DNA of 64,000 nucleotides from Thalassospira xiamenensis M-5 = DSM 17429 (GTDB lineage Bacteria; Pseudomonadota; Alphaproteobacteria; Rhodospirillales; Thalassospiraceae): contig NZ_CP004388.1 of the NCBI RefSeq assembly GCF_000300235.2, forward strand, positions 3,356,001 through 3,420,000, given 5' to 3'. The notes beneath the pieces were generated by a model, which worked only from the letters and a program-made list of their open reading frames with translations, was not told the DNA's origin and did not search any database. Below, in pieces: positions 52,342 to 61,660 of the stretch (positions are counted from its first letter, which is position 1; each line of letters opens with the position of its first letter). A program made the translations under genes and the position numbers.

Positions 52342-52599
52342 GTGAATATCTCGAAAAATGAACAGCGCGTTTTGCACGCGCTGGCACAAGGCGGCCTGAT
52401 CAAGGTGATCAAGGACGAAAAAAACCGGGTCTGCCAAGCCGACTGCATCACGCGCGACGGCTGGTTCCTGACCGCATGCAATATCGACATTTTCAAGAAA
52501 CTGCGCAAACGCCGCCTGATCCGATCAAGCGGCGGGGCTCCCTATCGCATCACGCGAGAAGGGCTCGAAGCAGTCCGTGCGGAATTATCCCAACGCTAG
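52342..52599 (+). CDS. yjhX: YjhX-family toxin (UPF0386)
   Basis: The 85-residue protein matches E. coli YjhX along its length: NISKNEQRVLHALAQGGLIKVIKD, then CITRDGWFLTACNIDIFKKLRKRRLIRSSGGAPYRITREGLEAVR. YjhX is the toxin of the YjhX/YjhQ module; mode of action is not established. The start codon appears to be GTG at 52342. A GNAT gene upstream may be the antitoxin partner. Two hairpins follow the stop codon. Confidence 0.9.
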   Translation: MNISKNEQRVLHALAQGGLIKVIKDEKNRVCQADCITRDGWFLTACNIDIFKKLRKRRLIRSSGGAPYRITREGLEAVRAELSQR

Positions 52600-52603
52600 A
52601 AAA

Positions 52604-52634
52604 ACCAAAGCCCGACTGGTTTTCCGGTCGGGCT
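52604..52634 (+). terminator. Hairpin after the yjhX gene
   Basis: AGCCCGAC and GTCGGGCT arms (8 bp) with a 10-nt loop lie 10 nt after the stop codon. The following sequence is not T-rich, so termination may be partial. Confidence 0.55.
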
Positions 52635-52670
52635 CACGCTCTCCCCCTCACATGTGAGACAGAATGCTCA

Positions 52671-52702
52671 AAAGCCCACAGGTCGTCACCGGTGGGCTTT
52701 TT
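52671..52702. terminator. Bidirectional terminator
   Basis: AAAGCCCAC and GTGGGCTTT form a 9-bp stem with T-runs on both strands. It serves yjhX on one side and the lipoprotein gene on the other. Confidence 0.88.
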
Positions 52703-52720
52703 GGAACTTCAAGCAAAAAC

Positions 52721-53197
52721 TTACCAGCTCTTTGCTTCTTCATAGGCTTCCGGGTAGACAAAAAGAAAGGCATTCACGACATTCTCAAGTCGCGTTTCTT
52801 CCTTGAAATTGACGTTTCTGGCTTCGCAACCGTATTTCTCGACACTCACCAAGTCGATATCTCTCTTCCAGTCATTTTTCACATACTGGTTTACAAGAAA
52901 CTGCGTCGCTTTGCGTTTGACGACCTTGGCATTTTCTGCTGACAAATCGGCACGTTCCTGCAATGTCAGACCGTCGAAATTTTCATAACATTTGAAATCG
53001 AACGACACGGACGCCAACGAATGTGGACGTCCGGTTTCACCCTGCCAGAAAACATTTACCGGCGTTGACGTAACCTCGGCAATCGGCCCTGCGGTTAAGT
53101 CCAAGTCAGGCGCGCTCTGTCGGGCACATGCCGAAACCAGAACAGACAGACAAACAATCGCTGCCACACGAAACAATAAAACTCGACTTTGCACCAT
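52721..53197 (-). CDS. Putative lipoprotein
   Basis: From the ATG at 53197 the 158-residue protein has a type II signal peptide (VQSRVLLFRVAAIVCLSVLVSAC) with a lipobox cysteine near residue 24. The mature part has no family I recognise; it contains three further cysteines and a helical region (LTLQERADLSAENAKVVKRKATQFLVNQYVKNDWKRD). It should sit in a membrane facing the periplasm. It is divergent from the unrecognised two-gene unit at 53437-54913, sharing a 239-nt promoter region, and may work with it. Confidence 0.75.
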   Translation of the reverse strand: MVQSRVLLFRVAAIVCLSVLVSACARQSAPDLDLTAGPIAEVTSTPVNVFWQGETGRPHSLASVSFDFKCYENFDGLTLQERADLSAENAKVVKRKATQFLVNQYVKNDWKRDIDLVSVEKYGCEARNVNFKEETRLENVVNAFLFVYPEAYEEAKSW

Positions 53198-53436
53198 TTC
53201 ACCAAAACTCTGCACGTACTGAAAACATCTTCCGCTTCGGCAAACTGCGTCAGACGGAACATATCGATCCCTACCCTCAATGATTGATGATCCCAGTGAC
53301 AGTGATCACTTTTTGGTGAATTTTCTTTTGATGTGAAACATGCCCGCAACGAGAACGTTGAGCTTCGTTCTCTGTTTTCACACTCTGGCCCTGCCATCGT
53401 CTGGGAAAAGCAGATATTTTTCACGGACACGCAGTC

Positions 53437-53961
53437 ATGCCGAACCTGACGACCTCATTCCAGACAATCGTTGGCAACTATAAAAGCTCTGCGACGAAAT
53501 TGTTCACTTCAGACATGCAGAAGCGTGTCGATAGCAACCTTGCCAGCCTGTCGACACAGATGACGGAACTCGACAATGCATCCGCTGCCACCCACGGCAA
53601 AGCATTGCCTTCCCCCCAACAGGCCGCAAAGACGCTGGCACAGGCCACCTCGGCGGTTGAACTGTCTCTGAACGCGCTGGAACAGCTTTTTTCAAGCCTC
53701 CGACGCGAAAGGCAGACCTTCATAAACAACAAGGCTCTTGTCGAACAAAAGGCCCTTTTTGCAACCGACAAAGTCCAGTCCGAACTCGATCAGAAACTTT
53801 TGGCGTCCATGCGAAACCTCGCCAACTCCATATTGTTTGCAAATGGCCAGAACTACCTTCCGCCACCCAAAACAATTATCCGATCGAAAGAAGACCTTCT
53901 GGCCGTTGACACCAGCAGTTTCGAGGCGTGGCTCGCGGGTTTTGCCGCGCAGTTCCGTTGA
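53437..53961 (+). CDS. Unrecognised helical protein, first gene of a two-gene unit
   Basis: The 174-residue protein has no signal peptide or membrane helix and no family I recognise. It is almost all helical, with coiled-coil-like segments around residues 25-60 and 70-135, so it could assemble into bundles. A Pro-rich PPPKTI segment precedes the C-terminal helix. The ATG at 53437 is supported by codon pattern rather than a strong ribosome-binding site. The next gene starts 41 nt later, so the two form an operon. Confidence 0.7.
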   Translation: MPNLTTSFQTIVGNYKSSATKLFTSDMQKRVDSNLASLSTQMTELDNASAATHGKALPSPQQAAKTLAQATSAVELSLNALEQLFSSLRRERQTFINNKALVEQKALFATDKVQSELDQKLLASMRNLANSILFANGQNYLPPPKTIIRSKEDLLAVDTSSFEAWLAGFAAQFR

Positions 53962-54001
53962 CCAAGGGCACAATACCCTTCTATTTCCCCGGGAGATCGC
54001 A

Positions 54002-54913
54002 ATGCCATATGTTGAACGAACAGACGTCATCATTTCCGACACCGAAGTCCTGATCAAGGCAATCGCAAAATGGCAACGCGACAATAACACCAATGGCTTT
54101 GGTCTGACGGGCAACAATCCCGGCACCGATCTGATGAATATCCTCATGGATATGATAGCCGATCTGCCTGCAACTGTTCAGGCTGGATACAATCTCAGGT
54201 TCCCTGATATGACGACCGGACCAAAGGTTCTGTCGCTGATCAAGGCAACCTTCTATGCCTATGCCCGGCATGTGCATAGCGGTGGCCCGAACATCGACAT
54301 CGCGGCCAACGAAGTCGATATCACCGATCCCGGTTATGGCCTGTCATGCACTGATTTCGTCAAATATGTGTTTCTGATGCTCCGGCTGCTTCTGGTCAGC
54401 AGCGCACTTAGCCTCGAAGGTGCAATTGCCATTGCCGTCGCCTTCCTGACATGGCACGCCACCGCAGTCGGCGAACAGGACAACCATTCCGAACTGTATG
54501 TAAACATCGCCGGAATGGCGACGCAGTTTGTTCTCTGGATCGCGGGCTGGTTCGCGCATGGTTGCTTGCGGGTTGAATGGCAAAAAACCCAAACCATCGC
54601 GGACAAGGCAAGCTTCATCGCAAGTCAGGTCGGCACGGTTGCCGCCGCGGCCTCAATGGGTGCGCTGGCCTATTTCGGCACAGAGGCGGACGCATCCGAC
54701 GAAATCGGCATCATGCTCTTTGTCCTGATTGGTGTTGTTCTGCTTCAAAACAACAAACCTGCAATCTTGCAGATCGGCAAAGGCATCGATGTGCTGATCC
54801 ACATCATCTTTGCCCTGCTCAGTCTTGTGGGATGGTTCTTGGGAGGCGGAGTGGCTTTTACTCGATATCTACCAAGAAGGCCAGTAGGTGTACCAATGCC
54901 TATTCAACCATGA
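54002..54913 (+). CDS. Unrecognised membrane protein, second gene of the unit
   Basis: The ATG at 54002 has GGGAG 6 nt upstream; an earlier open frame overlaps the previous gene and lacks a site. The 303-residue product has a soluble N-terminal part (1-115) rich in Asn and Asp, then about five membrane helices (VFLMLRLLLVSSAL, IAIAVAFLTWHA, FVLWIAGWFAHG, IGIMLFVLIGVVLL, LIHIIFALLSLVGWFLGGG). No family is recognised. Its 3' end overlaps the convergent VOC gene by 10 nt. Together with the helical first protein it could be an envelope or export device, by inference only. Confidence 0.7.
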   Translation: MPYVERTDVIISDTEVLIKAIAKWQRDNNTNGFGLTGNNPGTDLMNILMDMIADLPATVQAGYNLRFPDMTTGPKVLSLIKATFYAYARHVHSGGPNIDIAANEVDITDPGYGLSCTDFVKYVFLMLRLLLVSSALSLEGAIAIAVAFLTWHATAVGEQDNHSELYVNIAGMATQFVLWIAGWFAHGCLRVEWQKTQTIADKASFIASQVGTVAAAASMGALAYFGTEADASDEIGIMLFVLIGVVLLQNNKPAILQIGKGIDVLIHIIFALLSLVGWFLGGGVAFTRYLPRRPVGVPMPIQP

Positions 54914-55257
54914 CACAGAATATTCAAAAGCCTGCCCGCCGGGTCGCGAACATAAAACCGTTTCACACCCCAAGGCTCGACCGCCGGGCCGTATTCGATC
55001 TCGAGCCCGGCTTCCTTGATCCGCGCCATCATCTCGTCCACGTCATCAACCTCAATCGAAAGATCGGGCACCGGGGTGCCGGAACCGCCTTCGGTCGCGA
55101 AGCTGACCTGCGGCATGACATTCTGCCTTTCGGCGGCAAAGGTCGCGATCCAGCCGTGATCCATCACGCAATCAAGGCCAAGGACATCCTCGTAAAACGC
55201 CCTGACCTTTGCGATATCATCGACGGCAAAGTTCGAAACGATGCGTTTGACGGCCAT
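54904..55257 (-). CDS. VOC-family protein (glyoxalase/dioxygenase fold)
   Basis: The 117-residue protein has the single-domain VOC pattern: RIVSNFAVDDIAKVRAFYEDVLGLDCVMDHGWIATF, then DLSIEVDDVDEMMARIKEAGLEIEYGPAVEPWGVKRFYVRDPAGRLLNIL. Members dimerise and bind a metal for glyoxalase, dioxygenase or resistance roles; the substrate here is unknown. It follows the glutamate synthase-like gene's 3' end by 25 nt on the same strand, so they could share a transcript. It overlaps the convergent membrane protein gene by 10 nt. Confidence 0.92.
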   Translation of the reverse strand: MAVKRIVSNFAVDDIAKVRAFYEDVLGLDCVMDHGWIATFAAERQNVMPQVSFATEGGSGTPVPDLSIEVDDVDEMMARIKEAGLEIEYGPAVEPWGVKRFYVRDPAGRLLNILCHG

Positions 55258-55282
55258 GGGATGCCTCCTGCCTTAATGCCTC

Positions 55283-56977
55283 CTACTGTGCTGCCCGTTC
55301 CCCCGCGATATTCGCATGGCGTTTGAACGGCCCGAACGGGATTTCCTTGGGCGCAAAGGTTTCCGCCGATGCCCTGTCCCAGCGCGAATACCAGTCATGC
55401 AGCCCCTCGATCTCCGGCCCGCCGGACACAAGGAACCCTTCGGGCAGGTAGGGATAGGCTTCGTTGCCGTCAAGGAATTCGTTGTCCTTCTGGCGCACCA
55501 TGAAGTGATAGGGCATGAAATTGCGCGGATCGGTCAGGCCCGCCGCCCCGGTAATTTCGGCCAGCGCATGCATGGTATTATGGTGGAACCGCGCCACCCG
55601 GTCGCTTTTATCACCCACATTAAGGGCCCGCTGGCGCAGCGGGTCCTGTGTTGCGATGCCGACCGGGCAATGGTTGGTATGGCATGACTGCGCCTGAATG
55701 CAACCCAGCGCAAACATATACCCCCGCGCCGCATTGCACCAATCGGCCCCCAGTGCGAGGGTTTGGGCAATATCAAACGCCGAAACGATCTTGCCCGCCG
55801 CCCCGATCTTGATCTGATCACGCACACCGGCACCCCGAAGGGCATTATGAACGAATGTCAAACCCTCGCGCATCGGCATGCCGACCCGGTTGGCAAATTC
55901 CACCGGGGCTGCCCCCGTGCCGCCTTCCTTGCCATCGACCACGATGAAATCGGGCAGAATACCGGTTTTCAGCATCGCCTTGACGATGCACATAAACTCG
56001 CGCCGATGCCCGATACACAGCTTGAAGCCGACCGGCTTGCCGCCCGAAAGATCGCGCAGTTTCGCGATGAATTCCATCAGGCCGACGGGGGTGGAAAACG
56101 TGCTGTGCGCGGCCGGCGAAATGCAATCAATCCCCATCGGGATGCCGCGTGCCTCGGATATTTCCGGGGTGATCTTGGCGGCAGGCAACATGCCGCCGTG
56201 GCCTGGCTTGGCCCCCTGGCTCAGCTTCACCTCGATCATCTTGACCTGCGGGTCGGATGCGGTTTCGGCAAAGCGTTCCTCGGAAAAAGTGCCATCATCA
56301 TTGCGGCATCCGAAATAACCCGACGCCACCTGATAAATCAGATCCCCACCACCTTCGCGGTGATAGCGGCTGATGCTGCCCTCGCCGGTATCATGGGCAA
56401 AACCACCCTTTTTCGCCCCCTTGTTCAACGCCAGAATGGCATTGCCCGATAACGAGCCAAAACTCATCGCCGAAATATTATAAAGGCTGGCGTCATAGGG
56501 CTGCTTGCAGGCCGCCCCGCCCACCCGCACGCGAAAATCGATATCGGTGATGCTGGTCGGCGTGACCGAATGGGTCAGCCACGCATAGCCGGAACCATAC
56601 ACATCCTCGATCGTGCCAAACGGGCGCTTGTCCTCGACCCCCTTGGCACGCTGATAGACAAGCCCGCGCGACTGGCGGCTGAACGGCACCTCATCCTGAT
56701 CGCTTTCGATCATATATTGCCGGATTTCCGGGCGGAAACTTTCAAGGATAAACCGGATATGCCCGCTGACCGGATAGTTGCGCAGGATCGAATGCCGGGT
56801 CTGGCGCAAATCAAACCAGCCAACCACCATCAACGCGCCAAAGATCACCACCGGCACCCAGAACCAGACATCGACCACGGCGGCACAGATCAACGAGGCA
56901 AAAGTCAAAAGCGTCACACCGGCCAGAACCGCATAACGCTGATTCAAAATCAGAAACTTCACAGTGATCCATCCCAT
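55283..56977 (-). CDS. Membrane-anchored FMN-binding glutamate synthase-like protein
   Basis: From 56977 (MGWITVKFLILNQRY) the 564-residue protein starts with two membrane helices (residues 12-45). Most of the rest is the glutamate synthase central domain: QGAKPGHGGMLPAAKITPEI, GKPVGFKLCIGHR, VVDGKEGGTGAAP, the FMN loop GAAGKIVSAFDIAQTLALGADWCN, and an iron-sulfur motif CIQAQSCHTNHCPVG. It lacks the glutaminase domain, so it does not hydrolyse glutamine itself. This family is common but uncharacterised. An in-frame GTG start at codon 6 is also possible. Confidence 0.9.
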   Translation of the reverse strand: MGWITVKFLILNQRYAVLAGVTLLTFASLICAAVVDVWFWVPVVIFGALMVVGWFDLRQTRHSILRNYPVSGHIRFILESFRPEIRQYMIESDQDEVPFSRQSRGLVYQRAKGVEDKRPFGTIEDVYGSGYAWLTHSVTPTSITDIDFRVRVGGAACKQPYDASLYNISAMSFGSLSGNAILALNKGAKKGGFAHDTGEGSISRYHREGGGDLIYQVASGYFGCRNDDGTFSEERFAETASDPQVKMIEVKLSQGAKPGHGGMLPAAKITPEISEARGIPMGIDCISPAAHSTFSTPVGLMEFIAKLRDLSGGKPVGFKLCIGHRREFMCIVKAMLKTGILPDFIVVDGKEGGTGAAPVEFANRVGMPMREGLTFVHNALRGAGVRDQIKIGAAGKIVSAFDIAQTLALGADWCNAARGYMFALGCIQAQSCHTNHCPVGIATQDPLRQRALNVGDKSDRVARFHHNTMHALAEITGAAGLTDPRNFMPYHFMVRQKDNEFLDGNEAYPYLPEGFLVSGGPEIEGLHDWYSRWDRASAETFAPKEIPFGPFKRHANIAGERAAQ

Positions 56978-57005
56978 CCAATGGTGCGGGGAGTGTTGAA
57001 GGGCA

Positions 57006-57539
57006 TTACAATGCTGAACTTTTTTCGCGCGACGATACGCGTACTGTCTTGTGACTCTCAGCGGATTTCGGATCACGCCGCATACGGGCATACAGCACCG
57101 TCGGCTCCTGCTTCATGGTATGAATGGCTATTCTGACAGCGGGTGAAACAGGTGTATGACCGGATTTGAAGTTTTTAACCTGGCTTAACTTGTATCCAAG
57201 TGCCTGCCCGACCTGTTCATTGGTCAGCTTGAACCGCTTCTGGAAATCTTCAATCAAAGCCCGTCCGTCTTCTTCGGCCTGCTCATCGGCAATCCGCGCA
57301 AGATTTTCGGCACTATAATCAAGGCCGTTTTCCCACGCGACGCCATGCCCCCAATTGATCACACCCACCTTTGCAAAGGCATCGGGATCATCGGCAAACA
57401 CGGCAAAATGACGTGACAGGGTTACCAGGCCGGAAAGGTCGGCCTGCTGTTCAAACCCGCCATCCCACTGAAGCAAAAGCGTGAATGGCCTGTCCGTTGT
57501 TTTGACTGCTGCAAGGCGTTTCATCATCGCACCTGTCAT
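57006..57539 (-). CDS. DUF2442 plus HTH protein
   Basis: The 177-residue protein has an N-terminal DUF2442-like domain (residues 10-80, with FTLLLQWDGGFEQQADLSGLV and KVGVINWGHGVAWENGLDYSAENL). A C-terminal XRE-like HTH follows (RFKLTNEQVGQALGYKLSQVKNFKSGHTPVSPAVRIAIHTM). DUF2442 genes are often paired with DUF4160 genes, as here: its ATG overlaps the stop of the upstream DUF4160 gene. The pair looks like a toxin-antitoxin module, but neither role is proven. Confidence 0.87.
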   Translation of the reverse strand: MTGAMMKRLAAVKTTDRPFTLLLQWDGGFEQQADLSGLVTLSRHFAVFADDPDAFAKVGVINWGHGVAWENGLDYSAENLARIADEQAEEDGRALIEDFQKRFKLTNEQVGQALGYKLSQVKNFKSGHTPVSPAVRIAIHTMKQEPTVLYARMRRDPKSAESHKTVRVSSREKSSAL

Positions 57540-57763
57540 CCGTTATAGTCCTGCCAGATTGCCATCAACCGGTCGCGGTTATCAGCAACGTAACTGCTGG
57601 CCTGTCGTGTGACCTTGCCGGGCAGATCCCCGGCGAAAATTTCGGCATCTTCAATCCTGATCTTGGCAGAAAAATCGGGACCAATCACATGTATATGGGG
57701 CGGATTATGATCGCCGAAATACATATAGATTTTAAAACTGCCGAAATCCTCGATGGTCGGCAT
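57536..57763 (-). CDS. DUF4160 protein
   Basis: The 75-residue protein shows the DUF4160 core: FGSFKIYMYFGDHNPPHIHVIGPDFSAKIRIEDAEIFAGDLP. The HNPPHIHV motif is typical and could bind a metal. It is the first gene of a two-gene operon with the DUF2442-HTH gene, with an ATGA overlap. Pairing suggests a regulatory or toxin-antitoxin function. The ATG at 57763 is the only start. Confidence 0.92.
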   Translation of the reverse strand: MPTIEDFGSFKIYMYFGDHNPPHIHVIGPDFSAKIRIEDAEIFAGDLPGKVTRQASSYVADNRDRLMAIWQDYNG

Positions 57764-57823
57764 ATTCCCCCCGATTTATACCCCACTTAATATAGGCCAA
57801 AAATTGGCCCCTCGCAAGATGAA

Positions 57824-57850
57824 CAAAAAAACCGCCGGTTTCCCGGCGGC
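57824..57850 (-). terminator. Terminator of the oxoprolinase operon
   Basis: A 7-bp CCGCCGG/CCGGCGG stem with a tight loop is followed on the minus strand by TTTTTTT. It lies about 90 nt after the oxoprolinase stop codon. Confidence 0.92.
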
Positions 57851-57876
57851 TGCAAGTCTGACAGGGAGCATCCTGT

Positions 57877-57911
57877 CGGGAACACCCCATAATGAGGGGC
57901 GGGTGTTCCCG
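57877..57911. repeat. Long hairpin between the oxoprolinase gene and its terminator
   Basis: CGGGAACACCC and GGGTGTTCCCG form an 11-bp perfect stem around a 13-nt loop. No T-run follows. It sits 28 nt after the oxoprolinase stop codon, ahead of the proper terminator, and may protect the mRNA end. Confidence 0.7.
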
Positions 57912-57938
57912 AATGTCCTGTCGCTCTGAGTGTTATGA

Positions 57939-60900
57939 TCAGGCTTTGCCGTAACCGCCGCCACCCGGCGTCTCGATGATGAAGACATCACCGGGATACA
58001 TTGTGGCGCCATCCGTACCCTTAAGTTCCTCGACCGTGCCGTTGGTGCGCTCGATCGCATTGCGGCCAAGCTTGCCCGGCTCCCCGCCGCCAACGGCCTG
58101 AACCGGCACGCGACGGTGGTTTGACAGGATCGATGCGGTCATTTCTTCAAGGAAGCGCACCCGGCGCACCGTGCCGTCCCCGCCCTTGTGTTTGCCGGCC
58201 CCGCCGGACCCTTTGCGGATGCCAAAGCTTTCCAGCAGAACCGGGAAGCGCCATTCAAGGACTTCCGGGTCGGTCAGACGCGAGTTCGTCATGTGCGAAT
58301 GCACACCCGACGTCCCGTCATAATCCGGGCCCGCACCGGTCCCGCCACAGATGGTTTCGTAATACTGGTGCGTATCATTGCCCCAGGTGAAGTTGTTCAT
58401 CGTACCCTGCGCACCCGACATCACGCCAAGGGCGGCATACAGCGTATCGGTGACATGCTGCGATGTTTCAACGTTCCCGGCAACCACGGCGGCCGGATAA
58501 CGCGGGTTGAGCATCGATCCTTCCGGCACGATCAGATTGACCGGCTTCAGGCACCCGGCATTCAGCGGAATGTCATCATCAACAAGCGTTCTGAAGACAT
58601 AAAGAACCGCCGCCCTTGTTACCGCCGATGGGGCGTTGAAGTTGTTATCAAGCTGATCGGACGTACCGGTGAAATCAACCGTGGCCGAACGGGTTTCCTT
58701 ATGGATCGTGACCTTGGCTTTCACCACCGCGCCATTATCCATTTCGTAAGCAAACTCGCCGTCTTTAAGCACATCAATCACACGGCGAACACTTTCCTCG
58801 GCATTGTCCTGCACATGGCCCATATAGGCATGCACAACATCAAGCCCGAAGTGATCGACCATCTTGCGCAGTTCCTGCACGCCCTTTTCATTGGCGGCAA
58901 TCTGCGCACGCAGATCGGCGATGTTCTGATACGGGTTACGCGCCGGATATTTCGCACCTTCCAGAAGCGCGGTCAAACCGGCCTCGTCAAATTTGCCCTG
59001 ATCAACCAGTTTGAAATTGTCGATCAGAACGCCTTCTTCCTCAAGAATACGGGAATTTGGTGCCATCGAGCCCGGAGTGATCCCGCCCACATCGGCATGG
59101 TGGCCACGCGATGCGACATAGAACAGGATTTCCTTGCCATCATCGCCAAACACCGGCGTGATCAAGGTAATATCGGGCAGGTGCGTACCCCCGTTATAGG
59201 GATCGTTGAGCATATAAACATCGCCGGATTTCATTTTCCCGGCATTGTTTTCCATGACAGCCCGAACAGACTCACCCATCGATCCAAGATGGACCGGCAT
59301 ATGCGGTGCGTTGGCAATCAGAAGACCTTCCTGATCAAACAGCGCGCACGAGAAATCAAGCCGTTCCTTGATGTTGACCGAATATGACGTGTTGGCAAGC
59401 GTGACCCCCATCTGTTCGGCGATATTCATGAACAGGTTGTTGAACACCTCAAGCATCACCGGATCGGCCTGCGTGCCAATCGCTTCCGACCGTTTGAGCG
59501 GCACAACACGCGTCAGCACAAGATGATCCCGACCATTGACCTTGGCCTCCCAGCCCGGATCAAGAACGGTGGTGCCGACCGGCTCGACAATCACCGCCGG
59601 GCCGCGCACCGTCGCACCGGGTTTCAGATCTTCGCGTTTATAGAACGGCGTATCTTCGGATTTGCCATCAAACACCACCTTGCGGGTGGCAAGCGGATCG
59701 GGTCTGACGCCATCCTTGGCAACTTCGGTTTCGGCATCGGGCAGGCCTTGGGTTTCGCCAATCGCCTCGACCGCGACGGCTTCCACCACCAGCGGCTTTT
59801 CATCCATGACAAAGCCGTAACGCTGCTTGTGCTGTTCTTCGAACTGCGCCTTGATCGAGGCAACATCACCGAAATCAACGATCAACGGATTATCCGTGCC
59901 GTCATAACGCAGATGCAGCTTTTTCAGCATGCTGATCTTGGCATCGGTAATGCCCTGCTCATGCAGCTCACCACGTGCTTCGGCGGCCAATGCCTCAAGG
60001 CTTTCATCAAGCCCGGCAAGGGCAGACGTTTCAAGCTTCGCCTCAACCGCCTGTTCGCGCATTGCGCGGATATCGGCAAGCCCCATGCCATAGGCCGACA
60101 GAACACCGGCAAACGGATGGACAAACACGCGTGTCATGCCCAGCGTATCGGCCACCTGGCAGGCATGCTGCCCGCCGGCCCCGCCAAAGCATTGCAGGAT
60201 GTAATCCGTCACGTCATAGCCACGCTGAACCGAAATCTGCTTGATCGCGTTGGCCATGTTTTCAACCGCGATCCGAAGGAACCCTTCGGCGACTTCTTCA
60301 GGGGTGCGCACCTGTCCGGTGGCGTCCTTGATCTTAAGCGCCATGTCGGCAAAGCCCGCCTTGACCGCATCCGCGTCAAGCGGCTCGTTGCCTTCGGGGC
60401 CAAACACATTCGGGAAGAATTCCGGCTGCACCTTGCCCAGCATGACATTGATATCGGTCACCGCAAGCGGCCCGCCACGGCGATAGGCCGCCGGTCCCGG
60501 ATTGGCACCGGCACTGTCTGGACCAACGCGGAAACGCGCCCCATCGAAATGCAGGATCGACCCGCCACCGGCCGCAACCGTATGGATTTTCATCATCGGC
60601 GCGCGCATGCGCACACCGGCAACCTGGGTTTCGAAATCGCGTTCATATTCGCCGTCATAATGCGAAACGTCGGTCGATGTGCCGCCCATATCAAAACCGA
60701 TGACCTGATTGAAGCCATCCATTTCCGCGGTCCGCACCATGCCGACAACACCGCCCGCCGGGCCGGACAATATCGCATCCTTGCCCTGGAACTTGGCGGC
60801 ATCGGTCAACCCGCCATTGGACTGCATGAACATCAGCTTCACACCGCCAAGCTCGCCCGCGACCTGATCAACATACCGGCGCAGGATCGGCGACAGATAG

Positions 60901-61592
60901 GCATCAACAACCGTGGTATCGCCGCGCGATACCAGTTTCATCAACGGGCTGACCTGATTGCTGACCGATACCTGGGTAAAGCCGATCTCACGTGCGATTT
61001 CGGCGGCTGCATTTTCATGTGCGGTATAACGATAGCCATGCATGAACACGATGGCACATGCCCGGATGCCGTCATCAAAGGCGGCCTGCAAGTCACGGCG
61101 CAGGTTTTCACGATCAAGGGCTGTCAGTTCCGCGCCCTGCGCGTCAAAGCGGCCATCGGCCTCGATCACGCGCTCATAAAGCATTTCCGGCAGCTTGATA
61201 TTGCGATCAAACAGCTTCGGGCGGTTCTGATAGGCAATGCGCAATGCATCGCGGAAACCGGTCGTCGTCACCAGAACCGTGCGGTCGCCTTTGCGTTCCA
61301 GAAGCGCATTGGTCGCAACCGTCGTGCCCATCTTGACGGCTTCGATTTTCTCGGCCGGGATTTTCTCGCCCGCCGGAACTTCAAGCAGCTCACGAATGCC
61401 CTGAATGGCGGCATCGGCATAACGTTCCGGGTTTTCCGACAGCAGCTTGTGCGTCAGAAGGCTGCCATCGGGTTTGCGCGCGACGATATCGGTAAAGGTA
61501 CCGCCACGGTCGATCCAGAACTGCCATTTCGGCTGTCCAGTCGTCTGATCAGTAGTCTGCGAAGCGGGCGAATTTTGGGTGTGCGAAGCCAT
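57939..61592 (-). CDS. Fused HyuA-HyuB 5-oxoprolinase/hydantoinase
   Basis: Started at 61592 (MASHTQNSP) with AAGGAG upstream, the 1217-residue cytoplasmic enzyme joins an N-terminal HyuA half ([56 protein letters not shown]) to a C-terminal HyuB half from about residue 735 ([55 protein letters not shown]). The fusion and length match ATP-dependent 5-oxoprolinase, which opens 5-oxoproline to glutamate; hydantoin-like rings are an alternative. It is the last gene of a TRAP operon. Confidence 0.95.
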   Translation of the reverse strand: MASHTQNSPASQTTDQTTGQPKWQFWIDRGGTFTDIVARKPDGSLLTHKLLSENPERYADAAIQGIRELLEVPAGEKIPAEKIEAVKMGTTVATNALLERKGDRTVLVTTTGFRDALRIAYQNRPKLFDRNIKLPEMLYERVIEADGRFDAQGAELTALDRENLRRDLQAAFDDGIRACAIVFMHGYRYTAHENAAAEIAREIGFTQVSVSNQVSPLMKLVSRGDTTVVDAYLSPILRRYVDQVAGELGGVKLMFMQSNGGLTDAAKFQGKDAILSGPAGGVVGMVRTAEMDGFNQVIGFDMGGTSTDVSHYDGEYERDFETQVAGVRMRAPMMKIHTVAAGGGSILHFDGARFRVGPDSAGANPGPAAYRRGGPLAVTDINVMLGKVQPEFFPNVFGPEGNEPLDADAVKAGFADMALKIKDATGQVRTPEEVAEGFLRIAVENMANAIKQISVQRGYDVTDYILQCFGGAGGQHACQVADTLGMTRVFVHPFAGVLSAYGMGLADIRAMREQAVEAKLETSALAGLDESLEALAAEARGELHEQGITDAKISMLKKLHLRYDGTDNPLIVDFGDVASIKAQFEEQHKQRYGFVMDEKPLVVEAVAVEAIGETQGLPDAETEVAKDGVRPDPLATRKVVFDGKSEDTPFYKREDLKPGATVRGPAVIVEPVGTTVLDPGWEAKVNGRDHLVLTRVVPLKRSEAIGTQADPVMLEVFNNLFMNIAEQMGVTLANTSYSVNIKERLDFSCALFDQEGLLIANAPHMPVHLGSMGESVRAVMENNAGKMKSGDVYMLNDPYNGGTHLPDITLITPVFGDDGKEILFYVASRGHHADVGGITPGSMAPNSRILEEEGVLIDNFKLVDQGKFDEAGLTALLEGAKYPARNPYQNIADLRAQIAANEKGVQELRKMVDHFGLDVVHAYMGHVQDNAEESVRRVIDVLKDGEFAYEMDNGAVVKAKVTIHKETRSATVDFTGTSDQLDNNFNAPSAVTRAAVLYVFRTLVDDDIPLNAGCLKPVNLIVPEGSMLNPRYPAAVVAGNVETSQHVTDTLYAALGVMSGAQGTMNNFTWGNDTHQYYETICGGTGAGPDYDGTSGVHSHMTNSRLTDPEVLEWRFPVLLESFGIRKGSGGAGKHKGGDGTVRRVRFLEEMTASILSNHRRVPVQAVGGGEPGKLGRNAIERTNGTVEELKGTDGATMYPGDVFIIETPGGGGYGKA

Positions 61593-61660
61593 GATGCTTA
61601 CTCCTTCAGCATCGTATTCAAACAAATCTTGCGAATGCGCCGACCGTTAAACGGCGCGGG

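Noticed and set aside
53095-53430. A 111-residue frame opposite the lipoprotein/helical gene gap
   Set aside because: It overlaps the lipoprotein gene in another frame and its composition looks random.
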